Assembly (NCBI GenBank): GCA_018340375.1
Contig: JAFFJZ010000001.1
Span: forward strand, 38,680,001-38,744,000
Reading direction: 5' to 3'
DNA length: 64,000 nt
Origin: Gonatopus flavifemur
Taxonomy: Eukaryota; Arthropoda; Insecta; Hymenoptera; Dryinidae
The notes beneath the pieces were generated by a model, which was given only the letters and a program-made list of their open reading frames with translations, was not told the origin of the DNA and searched no databases. The translations under genes were made by a program, and so were the position numbers. Positions 35,825-46,315 of the stretch are shown piece after piece. Every line of letters starts with the position of its first letter. Within the stretch, counting starts at the first letter, position 1.

Positions 35825-36566
35825 CTTAGGTATTTTTTACCAACAGTCTTGTTCACAAATTTTCCTAGTTTATTCAAAGTTACAGAAAACTGTCCTTCAA
35901 TCGCATCTGTTCCTACTGGAAATGGGTTCCAAAAGGTGGATTATCATATTTCGTTTGACTGGATGGTTGAAAGTACATATGAGGTAATCGACTATCCAAC
36001 GAATTTATGTGATCTACGTGATGTGCTTTGAACTCAATGATCCCAAATTGGGACGAAAACATTATATCCCTGAGATTCTCATTGCATGAAAAATTTGAGG
36101 AATAGGCAGCAGAATGCATGAATAATCACTGATCTGTCGTTATGCGAAATCATTGGGTAAAGTGAAGAAAGAATGCCGAATGGAGGATCGAATGTAAAAA
36201 CTAAACAATGAAATTCATGGCGTATCAGAAATTGGAGGCAAAACACATTATTTTGCTCAACAGATTGCGCAGTAGCATCGCCCATTATTGATTATGTACT
36301 TGAATAATGGGTCAAATTTCATAATATCCTGTCTAGAATTAATTTGAAACTATTCTCGGATTATGAAGCTTTCACTTATTTAATGAGAAACTGAAAGGAA
36401 ATGAAGTTGGATTTTATTCATGACGAATGAGAAGAGGAATGTCGACTTCTATTTCTGTTGATAATAATACAATGGAACAATTTTTAATTCCAATAAATTA
36501 ATCTGAAATCACTAATTTCGAACTAAATATATAGTACTTCGTGCATAATCTCCAGTGAAAATTTAC

Positions 36567-36819
36567 CAATGGCGCATCGCTGACCCAGTCCTGCCGAACA
36601 CTGGCGGAGTCTTGGGAGAAAGCTTGGCTAAGGCATAGAATGATAACATCGTTCCAATTCTGAATTCTAATGCCTGGGGCAACACCGATGCAAGATTGCG
36701 AATGCTGGCGCGAATTTGATTCAATGTTTCCGCAATGGTTGTTGGTGGATGCAGAAGTTTTATGTCACGCCATTGCCCTTCGTCATGGGATATAATATTT
36801 TGTCGTTCCAAATTCATTC
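36567..36819 (-). CDS. Candidate exon, unknown protein (~84 codons open)
   Basis: A minus-strand open frame running from an ATG at 36817 down to a stop at 36563-36565. Its composition is clearly richer in GC than the flanks, and the encoded text looks protein-like: MNLERQNIISHDEGQ near the start, then a region ending ASIRNLASVLPQALEF and a hydrophobic TMLSFYALAKL. CACTTAG precedes the frame, and a donor-like TTG|GTAAAT follows at 36566, so it could be an internal exon of about 253 nt. No family is recognised. A plus-strand frame across 36669-36797 is also open for about 42 codons, which lowers certainty about the strand. It could instead be a relic of a TE polyprotein. Confidence 0.3.
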
Positions 36820-37079
36820 CTAAGTGAATATTATCTCAATGATATTAAACTCTGTTCCCACGTTTCTCCACTCAAAATTGATGATATTAGAATAAAGAAT
36901 CTGACTTTCCTTTGAATCAACGTATGTTAATTACATATGCAATCGCTCCAATATTCATTAAGAGATGAATCAACAGTGAATCTATAAAATGATTCATCAG
37001 AGAGGATATATAGACTGACATAACCAATTAATTACATAAGGAATTATTAGTTTATATCTAGATGAGGAAAGTATTGCTG
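36820..37079. other. No supported feature
   Basis: AT-rich DNA with no ORF, repeat or RNA signal seen. Confidence 0.3.
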
Positions 37080-37083
37080 CCTC

Positions 37084-37136
37084 AATTACTGCCGAACCTG
37101 GATCTCATAGATCCAGGTTCCGGGAAGTGATGAGGA
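37084..37136. repeat. Tight hairpin, 12-bp perfect stem within a longer imperfect one
   Basis: GAACCTGGATCT (37094-37105), a 3-base loop, then AGATCCAGGTTC (37109-37120). Outside this the arms continue imperfectly (CCTCAATTACTGCC / CGGGAAGTGATGAGG). The loop is too small for a typical pre-miRNA. A miniature transposon remnant is more likely. Confidence 0.7.
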
Positions 37137-37834
37137 TTAATTTTATTGAAAAAACAAATGTTTGACAACCTGGGGTTAAAATGCTTGCAAATGAGTAGGA
37201 GTTCAGATTATATAGAACTGTCGATGAGATGGAGATTGATTCAAGCATTCAGAGCATGCGGCTTGTTAATTCGTCACGGAATTGACAAATGTTTTTGTGC
37301 GCGATTCCATGTACAAGCGATTTTGGTTTTAGATACAGTACTGCTAATTGTAGTGTATGAGTAGGTGAAAAAATAAAGATTCAACACGGCTCTTGTTACT
37401 ACCTTCTTGTACCAAACTTGCGAGTAAAAAGGAGGCGGTGTAAAAACTGCCGATTTTTGCCCATCGATGCAAAAACGAATGGAGTGTGAATTCTCATAGT
37501 TTTCGAAGCATTGAATGGGATAGTAACAACGAGAGACCCGGAAATCCATGGGGAGGTGGAAAAAACCCATGATAATCGTATAAAATTCGTACTTCACGGA
37601 ACACATATGGACTAAGCCTTTTATATCACTTTGCGGCGTTTAATACCGGTTTATATTCCACTCAAATATTTTTGAAACCAGAAAACTTCTCTCTCTCTCT
37701 CCCTCTCTCTTTTGCAATCCACAAGTCACGAAGACTTGTCACAAAGTTCATCGGGTACTCTTATAACTTAGGCCTATAAGGTCTTGCCTATGCATTTGAA
37801 AATTAAGCCAGGGTTATCGCTAATTAATCCGTAT
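37137..37834. other. No supported gene
   Basis: AT-rich, with an interrupted CT run at 37687-37712. ORFs on both strands near 37150-37600 lack domains. Confidence 0.3.
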
Positions 37835-38280
37835 TTTGATTACTGTTATTTGACGTATCTGGATATGTTTGATATGGAGATATTTAGGCTGCAAAGAGCT
37901 CTCAATGTCTGCATTCGGTTTATTTGAGAGATTGGGTGAGATGCGCACATCACTCCTCATTTCAGAAATCTAAGCTGGCTCAAACTGAAATATCGGCGTG
38001 AATATTCATTGGGATCGTTTCTTTTTCCGGTATTGAGAACCAAAGTTCCTCGAGCGCTGTACGAGCGTTTCCAAATCTCGTTCCGAGCATACTAATAGAA
38101 CTGCGAGCAAGCTGGATTATGATTCTTCAACCATTCCTCAACATCGAACTGTCACTCATCAAAAATCGCTCCTGGTTACGGGAACGGAGTTTTGGAATGT
38201 TCTCCCATCGAATATAAGGAATGCTACCTCCATCCGCTCCTCTAAATCTTTCCTTACTCAACACGTACTAAACAGGTACT
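37835..38280 (+). pseudogene. LINE (Jockey/CR1-like) ORF2 C-terminal fragment
   Basis: Remains of the C-terminal part of a non-LTR retrotransposon reverse-transcriptase protein. Frame 1 reads FDYCYLTYLDMF, RLQRALNVCIRFI, then (after stops at 37925-37927 and 37937-37939) DAHITPHFRNLSWLKLKYRR. The pattern 'LQ-A-N-C-RFI...H-TP-...L-WL-L--RR' is typical of this region in Jockey/CR1-type elements. After a frame change near 38090, another frame reads SSTIPQHRTVTHQKSLLV, TEFWNVLPSNIRNATSI and a closing SSKSFLTQHVL, matching the family's usual 'FWN-LP--IR' ending. The 5' part including the catalytic motifs is missing, as in most 5'-truncated LINE copies. Dead copy. Confidence 0.8.
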
Positions 38281-38681
38281 AGAAGTATGTATGTATTTTT
38301 CATTCTTCATCACTTTTCATCTCAATTTCATTTCAATTCTATTTTACTATGCGGGTTTCCGTTTTTCAATGCTTATAGCTTACATACACTCAAATAAACT
38401 TACTTTGTTGAAATCTGATCCAGAAAAAAAAAATTTGTCATTCCAAAGGGATTTTCATTATATCAACAAAATTTTTGTTGTGTCCACAAAATTCTTCCCT
38501 TGGGATAGTAGCATTATTTTTTCTTTTAACAAATACATATTATTGAAGAAAGGAGAGGATCCCAATCCTAAGGAAAGAATTTCGTTAGAAGAATAAAAAT
38601 TTTGTTGGGATAACAAACTTCCTTCGTCAATCACAATCCAACAAAATAATTTCTTTCGGTGTAGTTTTTAAGTGGAGTTAA
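38281..38681. other. LINE 3' flank and a possible MITE
   Basis: The right end of a possible element, CCAACAAAATAATTTCTTTCGGTG followed by TA at 38662, is partly mirrored by CCAGAAAAAAAAAATTTGTC at about 38419, with ACAAAATTTTTGTTG folds between. The left duplication is not convincing, so the call is tentative. No gene. Confidence 0.3.
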
Positions 38682-40240
38682 CCCATTAAGTCCCAGACGG
38701 ACGCTTTTTCGAGGCTTTTTTCAACGCATGTCCTTTCCACAATATCGCCCCAGAAACATTTTTAGAATAGGAATGTCTAACGTAGTATTGTCTGAACATT
38801 GTTGAAGTCGTATCAGATCAATTCAATATTCATCTAGTCGAATAAATATTTGATATGCTATATAATCATTCCTTAATGAGAACGGATATTCAATTGATTC
38901 GATGAAAATGTATTCAAATCAACTGAATATTTCATTCCGACAATTCAACTAAACACTTCATTGTTGCCGGAGATTTTTTCTCTCAGGGTATAATTAGACT
39001 GCACGGAAAATAATAGTCATGTAAAAATTACATGAAAAGTAAGGTTACTATTACAGTGTGGATCTCATATAAAATCTACTACACTGTCCTGTCGGATTTA
39101 CATTGTTAACATAGTTACTACACAGCAACACTACTCCCATTTATTTCAGTAACAATGTACGTGTAACATTGGTTCCAATGTAAATTTTCCTCCAAATGCA
39201 TTTACGTGAGCAATTATGTCAACTCAACAACAACCGATGGAGAATCTACGTGGGACTTCTTTCCGTGTGTACTATGTCAATTTTGAGAATTCGTATCGGC
39301 CATATTGGATCCACCATCTTGAATTCGGAAAATCTGACGAGAGATTCATAATCAGCGACCCAAAACACCCCTGTATACAAATTTTCATTGAAAACAAGGC
39401 AATTCAAGAATTTTCGTCTGTCATCTTGAATTTGGAAAATATGACGAAAGATTCATAATCAGCGACGCAAAAAACCAGTGTTGTGATATTCATCGAGCTG
39501 GGAAATCGCAGCTTGGTCACGTGATTACGTTTTGTACTGACACATGTGAGCGCTCTCATGGGTGAACCGCTCACCAACAAGAACACATACATGTGTTGGT
39601 GCAAAACGTAGTCACGTGACCGAGCTGCGATTTCCCAGCTCGACGAATATCACAACACTGCAAAACACCCCTGCATACAAATTTTCATGGAAAATAGAGC
39701 AATTCGAGAATTTTCATCCACCATATTGGACCCGCCATCTTGAATTCGGAAAATCTGATGGATTCATAATCAGTGACACAAAGAATCCCTATATACAAAG
39801 TTTGTAAAAAAAAGTGATCAAAAGAAATTCCATCCTCAGGAAATTGAAAAATATGGTAATATGGAAAATATAAATATGGTTTCAGCTTCGAACCAATATT
39901 TTGAATTTGCGATCTTGAATTTTGAAATACTTACGCACACATCTTGAAGTTTGAGGTCTATGGACGCAAGATTTTCAATCTTCGAAGATATCCTCTTCCA
40001 TTTCCGATGCGAAAATGTCAATAGAACAAATTGTTTGAATGGGAAAATCCGATTTTTTTTTGTTCATAAACCAACATAACTTCTTCGGATCGAATTTTTG
40101 AGAAATCCTGATGACAGATTTGGAAAGTTCAGACAATTTTACGTTGGACATACCTATTCTACAAATTTTGTTGGGGCGATATTGTGGATGACATGCGTTG
40201 AAAACAGCCTTGAAAAAGCGCCCGTCTAGGACCTAATGGG
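38682..40240. mobile_element. piggyBac-type non-autonomous element, 1559 bp, TTAA duplication
   Basis: The left end is CCCATTAAGTCCCAGACGG and the right end is the complement of CCCATTAGGTCCTAGACGG. TTAA flanks both sides (38678-38681, 40241-40244), the hallmark of piggyBac. The terminal repeats run ~120 bp, including GCTTTTTC.AGGC, TTTCAACGCATGTC and ACAATATCGCCCCA on both sides. The interior has no transposase. It carries repeated text: CCATCTTGAATTCGGAAAAT at 39314 and 39735, with a looser copy at 39420, each followed by GATTCATAATCAG. An 80-codon ORF at 39216-39458 reads through these repeats and is not convincing. A hAT MITE is nested at 39476. Confidence 0.88.
39476..39660. mobile_element. 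hAT-type MITE nested in the piggyBac-type element
   Basis: Ends CAGTGTTGTGATATTC and GAATATCACAACACTG. The inner arms pair through GAGCTGGGAAATCGCAGCT / AGCTGCGATTTCCCAGCTC and GGTCACGTGA / TCACGTGACC. The flanks CAAAAAAC (39468-39475) and CAAAACAC (39661-39668) match at 7 of 8. It splits one of the internal repeats of the host, so it arrived later. 185 bp. Confidence 0.85.
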
Positions 40241-40365
40241 TTAAGTAAATATTGTAACTGAATACTCTCAAATGTATGAAACTAATGTATCTCAGAAAAT
40301 TATGGCAAACAGGGCTCTGTCTTAATGCCAAATAAATATTATTTTATTCTATCCTATTCTTCCTA

Positions 40366-40387
40366 TCTCTCTCTCTCTCTCTCTCTT
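40366..40387. repeat. CT dinucleotide microsatellite, 22 bp
   Basis: Uninterrupted (TC)n of about 11 units. Confidence 0.95.
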
Positions 40388-40442
40388 ACGTACCGGGTTA
40401 CCGTATACTCTGAATTTGAGACTTCAGTGGAATCTGAACCCA

Positions 40443-40663
40443 CACCGAGAGAAAAAGCATGCTTCAGAAGCATGACATACTTCAATGCTTCTAACGCATT
40501 TGTTACAACGTACTTTTAACGCTCGGGACTCATGCAGTTAACGCACGAGACCATGCTTTTTGGGTATGTGTCACATGCTCTCTAAGCATTGGAAGCACGT
40601 TATGACAAATGCATTAGGAACTTTAGTGCGTCATACTTCTGCAGTATGCTTTTTCTCTCGGTG
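40443..40663. mobile_element. CACYGAGA-type MITE, CA duplication
   Basis: Ends CACCGAGAGAAAAAGCATGC and GCATACTGC.. / GCTTTTTCTCTCGGTG, with inner arms CTTCAGAAGCATGACATAC / ..GTCATACTTCTGCAG. The 2-bp flanks are CA on both sides (40441-40442, 40664-40665), not TA. 221 bp, no ORF. Ends CACT/C plus a 2-bp duplication fit animal CACTA/EnSpm-like elements better than Tc1/mariner, but this is inference. Confidence 0.7.
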
Positions 40664-40894
40664 CAGATAGAAAGCCATGCCCTAAATATTTTGTAACATA
40701 ATGTGCCGTAAACATACTATCATAAATTTTGCTCAGCTTGCAATGATGCACAAAATGTAAACATTATGTCTTTATCATGGTACCATCACCTCGTTTTGCT
40801 ACCAACAACAATGCTCCATGCGGAAACATCTTGGTACCATGATGCAAACATTTTTTGGTACCATTATGATGGCATTATTGACACATTTTTCTAT
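40664..40894. other. Possible small fold-back of GGTACCA words
   Basis: ATCATGGTACCATCACC (about 40777-40793), TTGGTACCATGATGCAAACA (about 40831) and TTTGGTACCATTATGATGGC (about 40855) repeat the palindrome GGTACC with ATGATG flanks. A small decayed inverted repeat is likely. No gene. Confidence 0.35.
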
Positions 40895-41196
40895 CTGGGA
40901 AATAACGGCATTCGATTCATCACCAATGCTAGACGTGATCAGCGAATAACACACCTCATCAATGAGTTGGAATGGCTGCGCTGTGAGTATCGGAGGCAAT
41001 ATTTCTTGGGCATGTTGCTGTATGCGGTATTGAATATGGGAATCCCTTCTTATTTGAGGAGTGACTTCAGGTTTTCTAGGGAGATGGTTGTTCGGAGAGT
41101 GCATGCTCGCATTGATGATCTTTATATACCGAATTTTCGTACTGAGACTTATAGAAATTCTTTCTCTATGAACGGTAGTTATTTCTGGAAGAAGTT

Positions 41197-41365
41197 CCCT
41201 AGTAGAAATGCTCTAGTAATTGACGAGTTTTGTAACGCTTAACTAGCCAGAAACTAGACGCTTGCAAGTGCCTCGTAGGGTTCTGGTGAGGTACTTGCGA
41301 GTGTCTAGTATTTGGCTAGTTGAGCGTTACAAAACTTGTCAATAACTAGAGTATTTCTACTTGGG
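41197..41365. mobile_element. CCC-type MITE inside a LINE ORF, TT duplication
   Basis: Ends CCCTAGTAGAAATGCTCTAG and CTAGAGTATTTCTACTTGGG, with inner arms AATTGACGAGTTTTGTAACGC / GCGTTACAAAACTTGTCAAT and CTAGACGCTTGCAAGT.CCT / ACTTGCGAGTGTCTAG. TT flanks both sides (41195-41196, 41366-41367). Dropping the element and one TT re-joins the LINE frame exactly, which confirms the 2-bp duplication. 169 bp. Confidence 0.92.
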
Positions 41366-41635
41366 TTACCCTCTGAAGTGCGCTCTTCGCCTAGTATTTG
41401 TGTCTACAAAACTAGGCTTTTCAAACATCTCCTGTCCTCACAGTGCAGTTCGTTGACTAGTGCGTGATGGCATGGTTGCTTCCCGCGTGCATGCTCCTCA
41501 TACCCATCTATTACCACTATCCGATAATACTATGTAAATTAGCTGTAAGAAACGAATTTGTTTTTTTTTTTTCTTTTTATTTATTTTTTGTACTTTAATG
41601 CGTTGACGTGTGTAGTACACACAGTGTTTATGCCC

Positions 41636-41636
<1 letters not shown>

Positions 41637-41666
<30 letters not shown>
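41637..41666. repeat. TA dinucleotide microsatellite, 30 bp
   Basis: Uninterrupted (TA)15 in the 3' part of the LINE fragment. Confidence 0.97.
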
Positions 41667-41667
<1 letters not shown>

Positions 41668-41762
41668 TATTATTTTACTCATCTCTGTACTTTTTGTAAT
41701 TTCTATGTTAGTCCTTAAAAGATAGAATCTCAGGACTTAATAAATTATCTATTTATCTATCT

Positions 41763-42941
41763 TCAATTTGAGGGAATGTTCCATTAACATCATTCCATAG
41801 TGATACGATACTTTTGAAATATTTGAATTCATCTTTGATTGCAATGTTCAATGTTTTTTATTCAAGTATATTTTCGAAAATAGAAAACATTTGCAAGCAT
41901 CAATCAGGGATATGAATGAGAGAGGAAGGAATATACACATGCTCATTCGATTGGACACTTCTATGTTTCATCCAAAAAAAGTTTGCTAATCGCGTAACTA
42001 TCAATCTGGAGTTGATGCGAGAAAGTTTTTCTTTTTCAATCATTCCCTCTCTATACGCGAACGGGTGTTATTATCTCTCGATCCATCAGCAATGTTTAGG
42101 TTGGGTCAATTAAATTCACCCGCGCAAGCGATTATTTGCGATTCCAAATGAATGAATGATCTAAGTGGGGGAATGTGGAGGAAGTATCTAAATGTACCAC
42201 CTGTGTGTTGGCAAGAGGATGTTCTCAATTGTCCATTTGTATCATTTATCGAATGATTACCGGTGTTATTTGGAGTTCACCGTCCGTCTGGCGTATGTCT
42301 TCCATACAACGGGTGTCCTGGAATTTGAAGTATTCTCTTCAGAATTTGACAGATTCCATAATTCATTGAAGATCATATGAGAGTGTTATCGGCTTGTCAG
42401 GATTTGTATATTAAAGTCAATTGTATTGTTGATAACCACTTATTGCACGAAGTTGGTTCCCGTGGATTATGTAAGAAATGTATCCACAACTTTTGATCGC
42501 ACAAATATGGATTCACAGGGGCTGATTTTGTACGTATTAGCAAGATTTACAGAAAATAAGAGAAGACTTGGGAGGATTGAGTCCAAACACTTAAAAGAAT
42601 TTCAGTTTTTTTTGTTTAATATTAGAACCCTTTCATAGATCAATAAGTGTGAATTTATAACGTATTTTTCTTGGAGAAAGTTCCCTTTTTTCAATGAATT
42701 TTCAATTTTTTATCATTTTTTTTCCTTCAACTCATCAAAGCATATCATTTAGAGTCTTTTCGACCTACCTCATTATTGCTTCCTATTCAACGCACTGATA
42801 TAACGCCGATGTAACAGTTATGTAACAACACTATGTTTTTGCAGATTTCACAAGGAATCACATAGCAAATCAATAATAATGAAAAGAAAATTCTTCTAAT
42901 TCTATATGATGATTTTAGTCCGTATCGCAGAACATTTTGTA
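41763..42941. other. No supported gene
   Basis: AT-rich DNA with small ORFs only (for example 42175-42369), none with a domain. No repeat ends recognised. Confidence 0.3.
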
Positions 42942-43204
42942 CATGGAGAACCCAATTCCTAAAACCGGAGGAAAATTTTCTTCGCCCTTGTTCCAATAAA
43001 CCTTTTTCCCACTCGGAAAGGAAGCAGTTGAATGGGGACAAATTTCATGAAATGGAAACGACAAAATTCTCAAATCAAAACAGGTATATATTCCTTCTCG
43101 AATTCCAAGAATGTGATTTCAATTCAATGAGAAATTTTTCCATTGAAATTGATCATTTTTCCATTAGAAATTTTCTTCAATTCTAAGAAATTGGGTTCTC
43201 AGTG
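42942..43204. mobile_element. TA-type MITE (263 bp)
   Basis: Ends CATGGAGAACCCAATTCCTA and TTCTAAGAAATTGGGTTCTCAGTG. The right end complements CACTGAGAACCCAATT, the left differs at a few bases, and the inner arms GGAGGAAAATTTTC / ..AGAAATTTTCTTC also pair. TA flanks both sides (42940-42941, 43205-43206). Non-coding. Confidence 0.7.
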
Positions 43205-43206
43205 TA

Positions 43207-45019
43207 GATGGTCTTTCAATGAAACGAATTATGAACTGTCTTGTTCAAAATTATAAACTCTTCACCAGAATCAAAAGAATTTTCGATACCGCTGATTCTA
43301 CTGCATTATACAAGAATTTTGTAAAACATTAGTTGTCATACATATATCGAGAAGGGCTTTCGAATAATTACATTTTAGAGAATGTATTTTGAAAATATTC
43401 CGAATGTCAAATCTTGATACGCCAGGAGAATCATTCGCGTTATGAACGAATTGTATCGTATCACTCATCGTAACTCTGAAAAGTTCTCTTCAAGATTCAA
43501 CCCCCAGAAATTCCTAGAATACTTGACTTCAACATTGATTGATTATATGGTAATTGTTATAAAATTCCATCCAAATTTAATCTGAAATATTTCATTCTAT
43601 CAATCAGATATGAAACTAATTATCAAATGATTATCTGAATAGGATATTCATACAATTCCTTCAAGTCCGTGACAGAAAATTTGTTATTAAAAAAACAGTC
43701 ATGCTAAACTTCACAGAAATAATATTGAAATATGTACAAGGATGGAAAAAAATACCGGGAAGAGTAACTTTGTCAAGAACGTTCTAGAGAATCTGTGTAT
43801 ATCAGAAAAAACTCAACATCACAAAACATGGATGAAGAAACGCACGATATTCCTAGATCGAAAACAATCGAAAATACTCTCAAGGTCAATAGATGTGATA
43901 TGTGCAGATCTTACGGAGCGTGTTATATTGGAGGATGAAAAGCACTTAGGGGATTAATCAACAATTCCACGCAATCACAATAAAGCATTCTATGTCAAAC
44001 ATTGAATTCCGACGGTGAATTTTGCTTGATGAATATAGTGAAGGGAATCACTGAATTTATAATAACATGTGTTCAACTCAATTTCCACTGAATTTGTTCC
44101 TGAATCTGGGGTCAATGACACTTCCTGTAATTTGGAATTATCTTGAACGTCGGTCATCTTATATGCGTTTCGCATAGACGTTTTTTTCCGGTGACAAGTT
44201 CATGCATTAGATAATCCAATTTGAATCTAATTTGAGAGGAGAAAGGGAGAGAGACAGTCACATCGCGTGTTTGAGAGTCGCGTGAAACAATGTGTGTATA
44301 CACTAAATTTAACCACGCTCGTGTGATACGAAAATCAATGCAAATTGTAACGTCCTGTTGTTTGAACATGGTATATAACACGAGAACAATGTGAATAGGA
44401 CTTGGAGTACAGGTTACGTGTTTGAATTTTGAATGAGTTTAATCAAGTCTTGTACGTCAAGTTTAATAAGTGGGGATTTTATTCTGATATAGCCATCAAT
44501 TTCACAATGCTTGAAAAATGGGATTCCATCATAATTTCTGATAGAAGAATTATCACCTAATCTCAACCCAAAGATGGATTCAATGTACATGAGATGAGAA
44601 TCTGAATATTTTTCATCAAGAGAATCGCTTTTTTTGCAGAATAAGACTGCTGAGGAGGTACCATAGTTCGAATTGAACCTAGTAACGATTGTAGTGAATC
44701 AAATTCTTTTACGCTCAGTTTTTTTCTCCGTGTTTGAATTGATTCATGAACACATTCCTGGGTTCAAATTGTTGGAATTGATGATAGTTTGATCGTTCTG
44801 GTGCGAAGATTCAAAACTTGAACTGTATTCTTTCAGGCTCAATTGGCAAATTTGATATACTCACTCAAGTGAAGTGAATATGGAGCCTCGTATTATAGGT
44901 TTCTAAACATAATAGTAATCGTGAAATTTGATTTTCTCTTGATCCTTGCATGCTTGATGGCATTTACAGAATTCTTTACACTAATCAATTTCCTGTTTCC
45001 TTTCGCTCTCTCATCACGA
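43207..45019. other. No supported gene
   Basis: AT-rich DNA. A 71-codon lysine-rich ORF at 43742-43957 and two minus-strand ORFs near 44000-44380 have no recognisable family. No clear inverted repeats. Confidence 0.3.
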
Positions 45020-45673
45020 CCCATGCAGGTATTGCCAAGACTGAAAAAAACCCAAGCTTGTCCCAAGGTTGGCACATGTGTCAAAAACAAACCTCCGTGG
45101 AGAACAATTGGCCCAATATTGTTCCATGATTGTCCCGTTGTTCCCAATGGTTAGTCAGTCATGGTGCATTTGTTAATATTTTTTAAATGGTCACTACATT
45201 TGGTACAAGCTTGGCACAAGTGTGAAAATCGAGCAATCGTTGAGAACAATTGTGCCAACATTGCCCACATGAGTGGCACAATGTTTATAAATATTGACTG
45301 AATTTTGATCAAAATTATAATTCAACAATAGAATCAAAATTGATTGAAATATCAAAGAACGCAAATTTTCCAATGATCATACAAGCTTGTCCAATCTTGT
45401 CACATTTTTTCCATCATTTTAAGACAATTCATGTACGGTATTCCGAGGGAGAAAGTCATGAACTGAAATATGAATCAATTACTTCCTCCATCCATATCTG
45501 CGATCAAAGAAGCATTGGTTGATGCTTGGTAAATGAATTGGACCGGGCCTGGCAAAACCACTGGCCCAAGCTTGTCCTGATCTTATCATTCCCAAGCCTG
45601 GGCCAAGTTTGGTAAATTGTTCAAGACAAGTCTCGGCAGGTCTTGTGCCAGGCTTGTTCCATACACACATGGG
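45020..45673. mobile_element. Probable CCC-type element (654 bp) rich in CTTGGCACAAG words, GA duplication
   Basis: The left end CCCATGCAGGTATTGCCAAG and right end (complement CCCATGTGTGTATGGAACAAG) match imperfectly. GA flanks both sides (45018-45019, 45674-45675). The interior repeats the words CCCAAGCTTGTCC, AAGGTTGGCACA, CAAGCTTGGCACAAG and CCAGGCTTG in both orientations, unlike the surrounding DNA. Related words occur near 63490-63680. This is the only member of the set with a non-A/T duplication, so boundaries are less certain. Confidence 0.45.
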
Positions 45674-45734
45674 GACCTTATTAGTATTGAATATTTTCTG
45701 GAATGAATCATTCCTTCCCCTGAACCGAGACTCA

Positions 45735-46315
45735 GATGGAATTTTTTTCTCTTAGTAGTTCTTCTTTCTCACGTTTGCTGCTTGAATCTCTAATCCCTTT
45801 GACTGTCCATCAACCTTCTGATATAACAGTATATTTGGCTTACTTATATGCAGGAACTTATACTAGCTTAATTGATGATGTGCAGGAAGCTATCGAGTTA
45901 CACGAATTCATTATTATTGTTCCCTTGGATCTCTCCGAGGTCCGAAATACCGTTGAACATTCGATATTGATTTCAAAATTAGCTCACTACAAGTTTTCCA
46001 AGTTGACTCTTACTAGTTGTTTTCCAACAGGGAGAACATCTTTGAATATCTCTGAATGGCATTCTGCCACTGCTGGTGTTTGTTAGGGCTCTTTTCTGGT
46101 CTCTAGTTGATTTTCCCTTTATCCGACTGACATAAATTTCTGGTTCAGGTACAGTTAATTCATGAAATTCAACGACGATGATATGTTCAGGGTCAGTGAC
46201 TGGTACTATTCGAATGAACTCTCTTTGAACCCTTCCAAAATCAAAGCCATGATTTTTTGCTATTCATGTCTTATGAATCTAATTCAATGTGAATCCAAGG
46301 AATTGATTCGAGAAG
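45735..46315 (+). pseudogene. LINE reverse-transcriptase core fragment
   Basis: Decayed reverse-transcriptase domain. In one frame (45736-46086), YAGTYTSLIDDVQEAIELHE leads into IIIVPLDLSEVRNTVEHSIL, which matches the family pattern 'VLLDFSKAFDTVNH-IL--KL'; the first catalytic-D region is recognisable but altered. Next come KFSKLTLTSCFPTGRTSLNI and a TAG at 46084-46086 exactly where the conserved glutamine of 'GVPQGS' is expected (CAG to TAG). After further damage another frame gives NELSLNPSKIKAMIFC, the conserved 'LN--K---M' segment. The YADD region is not recognisable. A Jockey/CR1-like element is likely. Dead and truncated at both ends. Confidence 0.75.

Larger units (their letters stand above)
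33460..36566. other. Gene-poor stretch with a GC-raised island
   Basis: No supported gene. AGTGATCATTTGCTTGGTAC at 33985-34005 resembles GAGATCATTTGCTTGGTGC at 2744-2763, a small dispersed repeat. 35380-35560 is GC-raised (listed separately). The rest is AT-rich without repeat ends. Confidence 0.3.
40895..41762 (+). pseudogene. LINE ORF2 C-terminal fragment interrupted by a MITE
   Basis: The frame reads NNGIRFITNARRDQRITHLI, NELEWLRCEYRRQYFLGMLL, NMGIPSYL, then a basic segment and ends SFSMNGSYFWKK at 41196. This is the conserved 'RFI...ITHLI--L-WL---YRR' to 'FW--LP' tail of Jockey/CR1-type reverse-transcriptase proteins. A CCC-type MITE (41197-41365) interrupts it. Past the MITE the frame resumes as LPSEVRSSPSICVYKTRLF and closes at a TAG about 41462, so this tail was open when the MITE landed. 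The 3' UTR ends in a TTATCTATTTATCTATC tail at about 41745-41762. It is 5'-truncated: catalytic motifs are absent. It overlaps in content with the fragment at 37835, so the two are separate insertions. Confidence 0.82.

Noticed and set aside
35756..36031. ORF with SLSLSLSL near its start
   Set aside because: It is the translation of the CT microsatellite at 35778-35820.
39216..39458. 80-codon ORF inside the piggyBac-type element
   Set aside because: It runs through the internal tandem motif; no transposase signature such as the DDD core.
41637..41762. Telomere-like or satellite tract
   Set aside because: It is a short (TA)15 run plus a TTATCTA-type LINE tail, not a tandem telomeric array.
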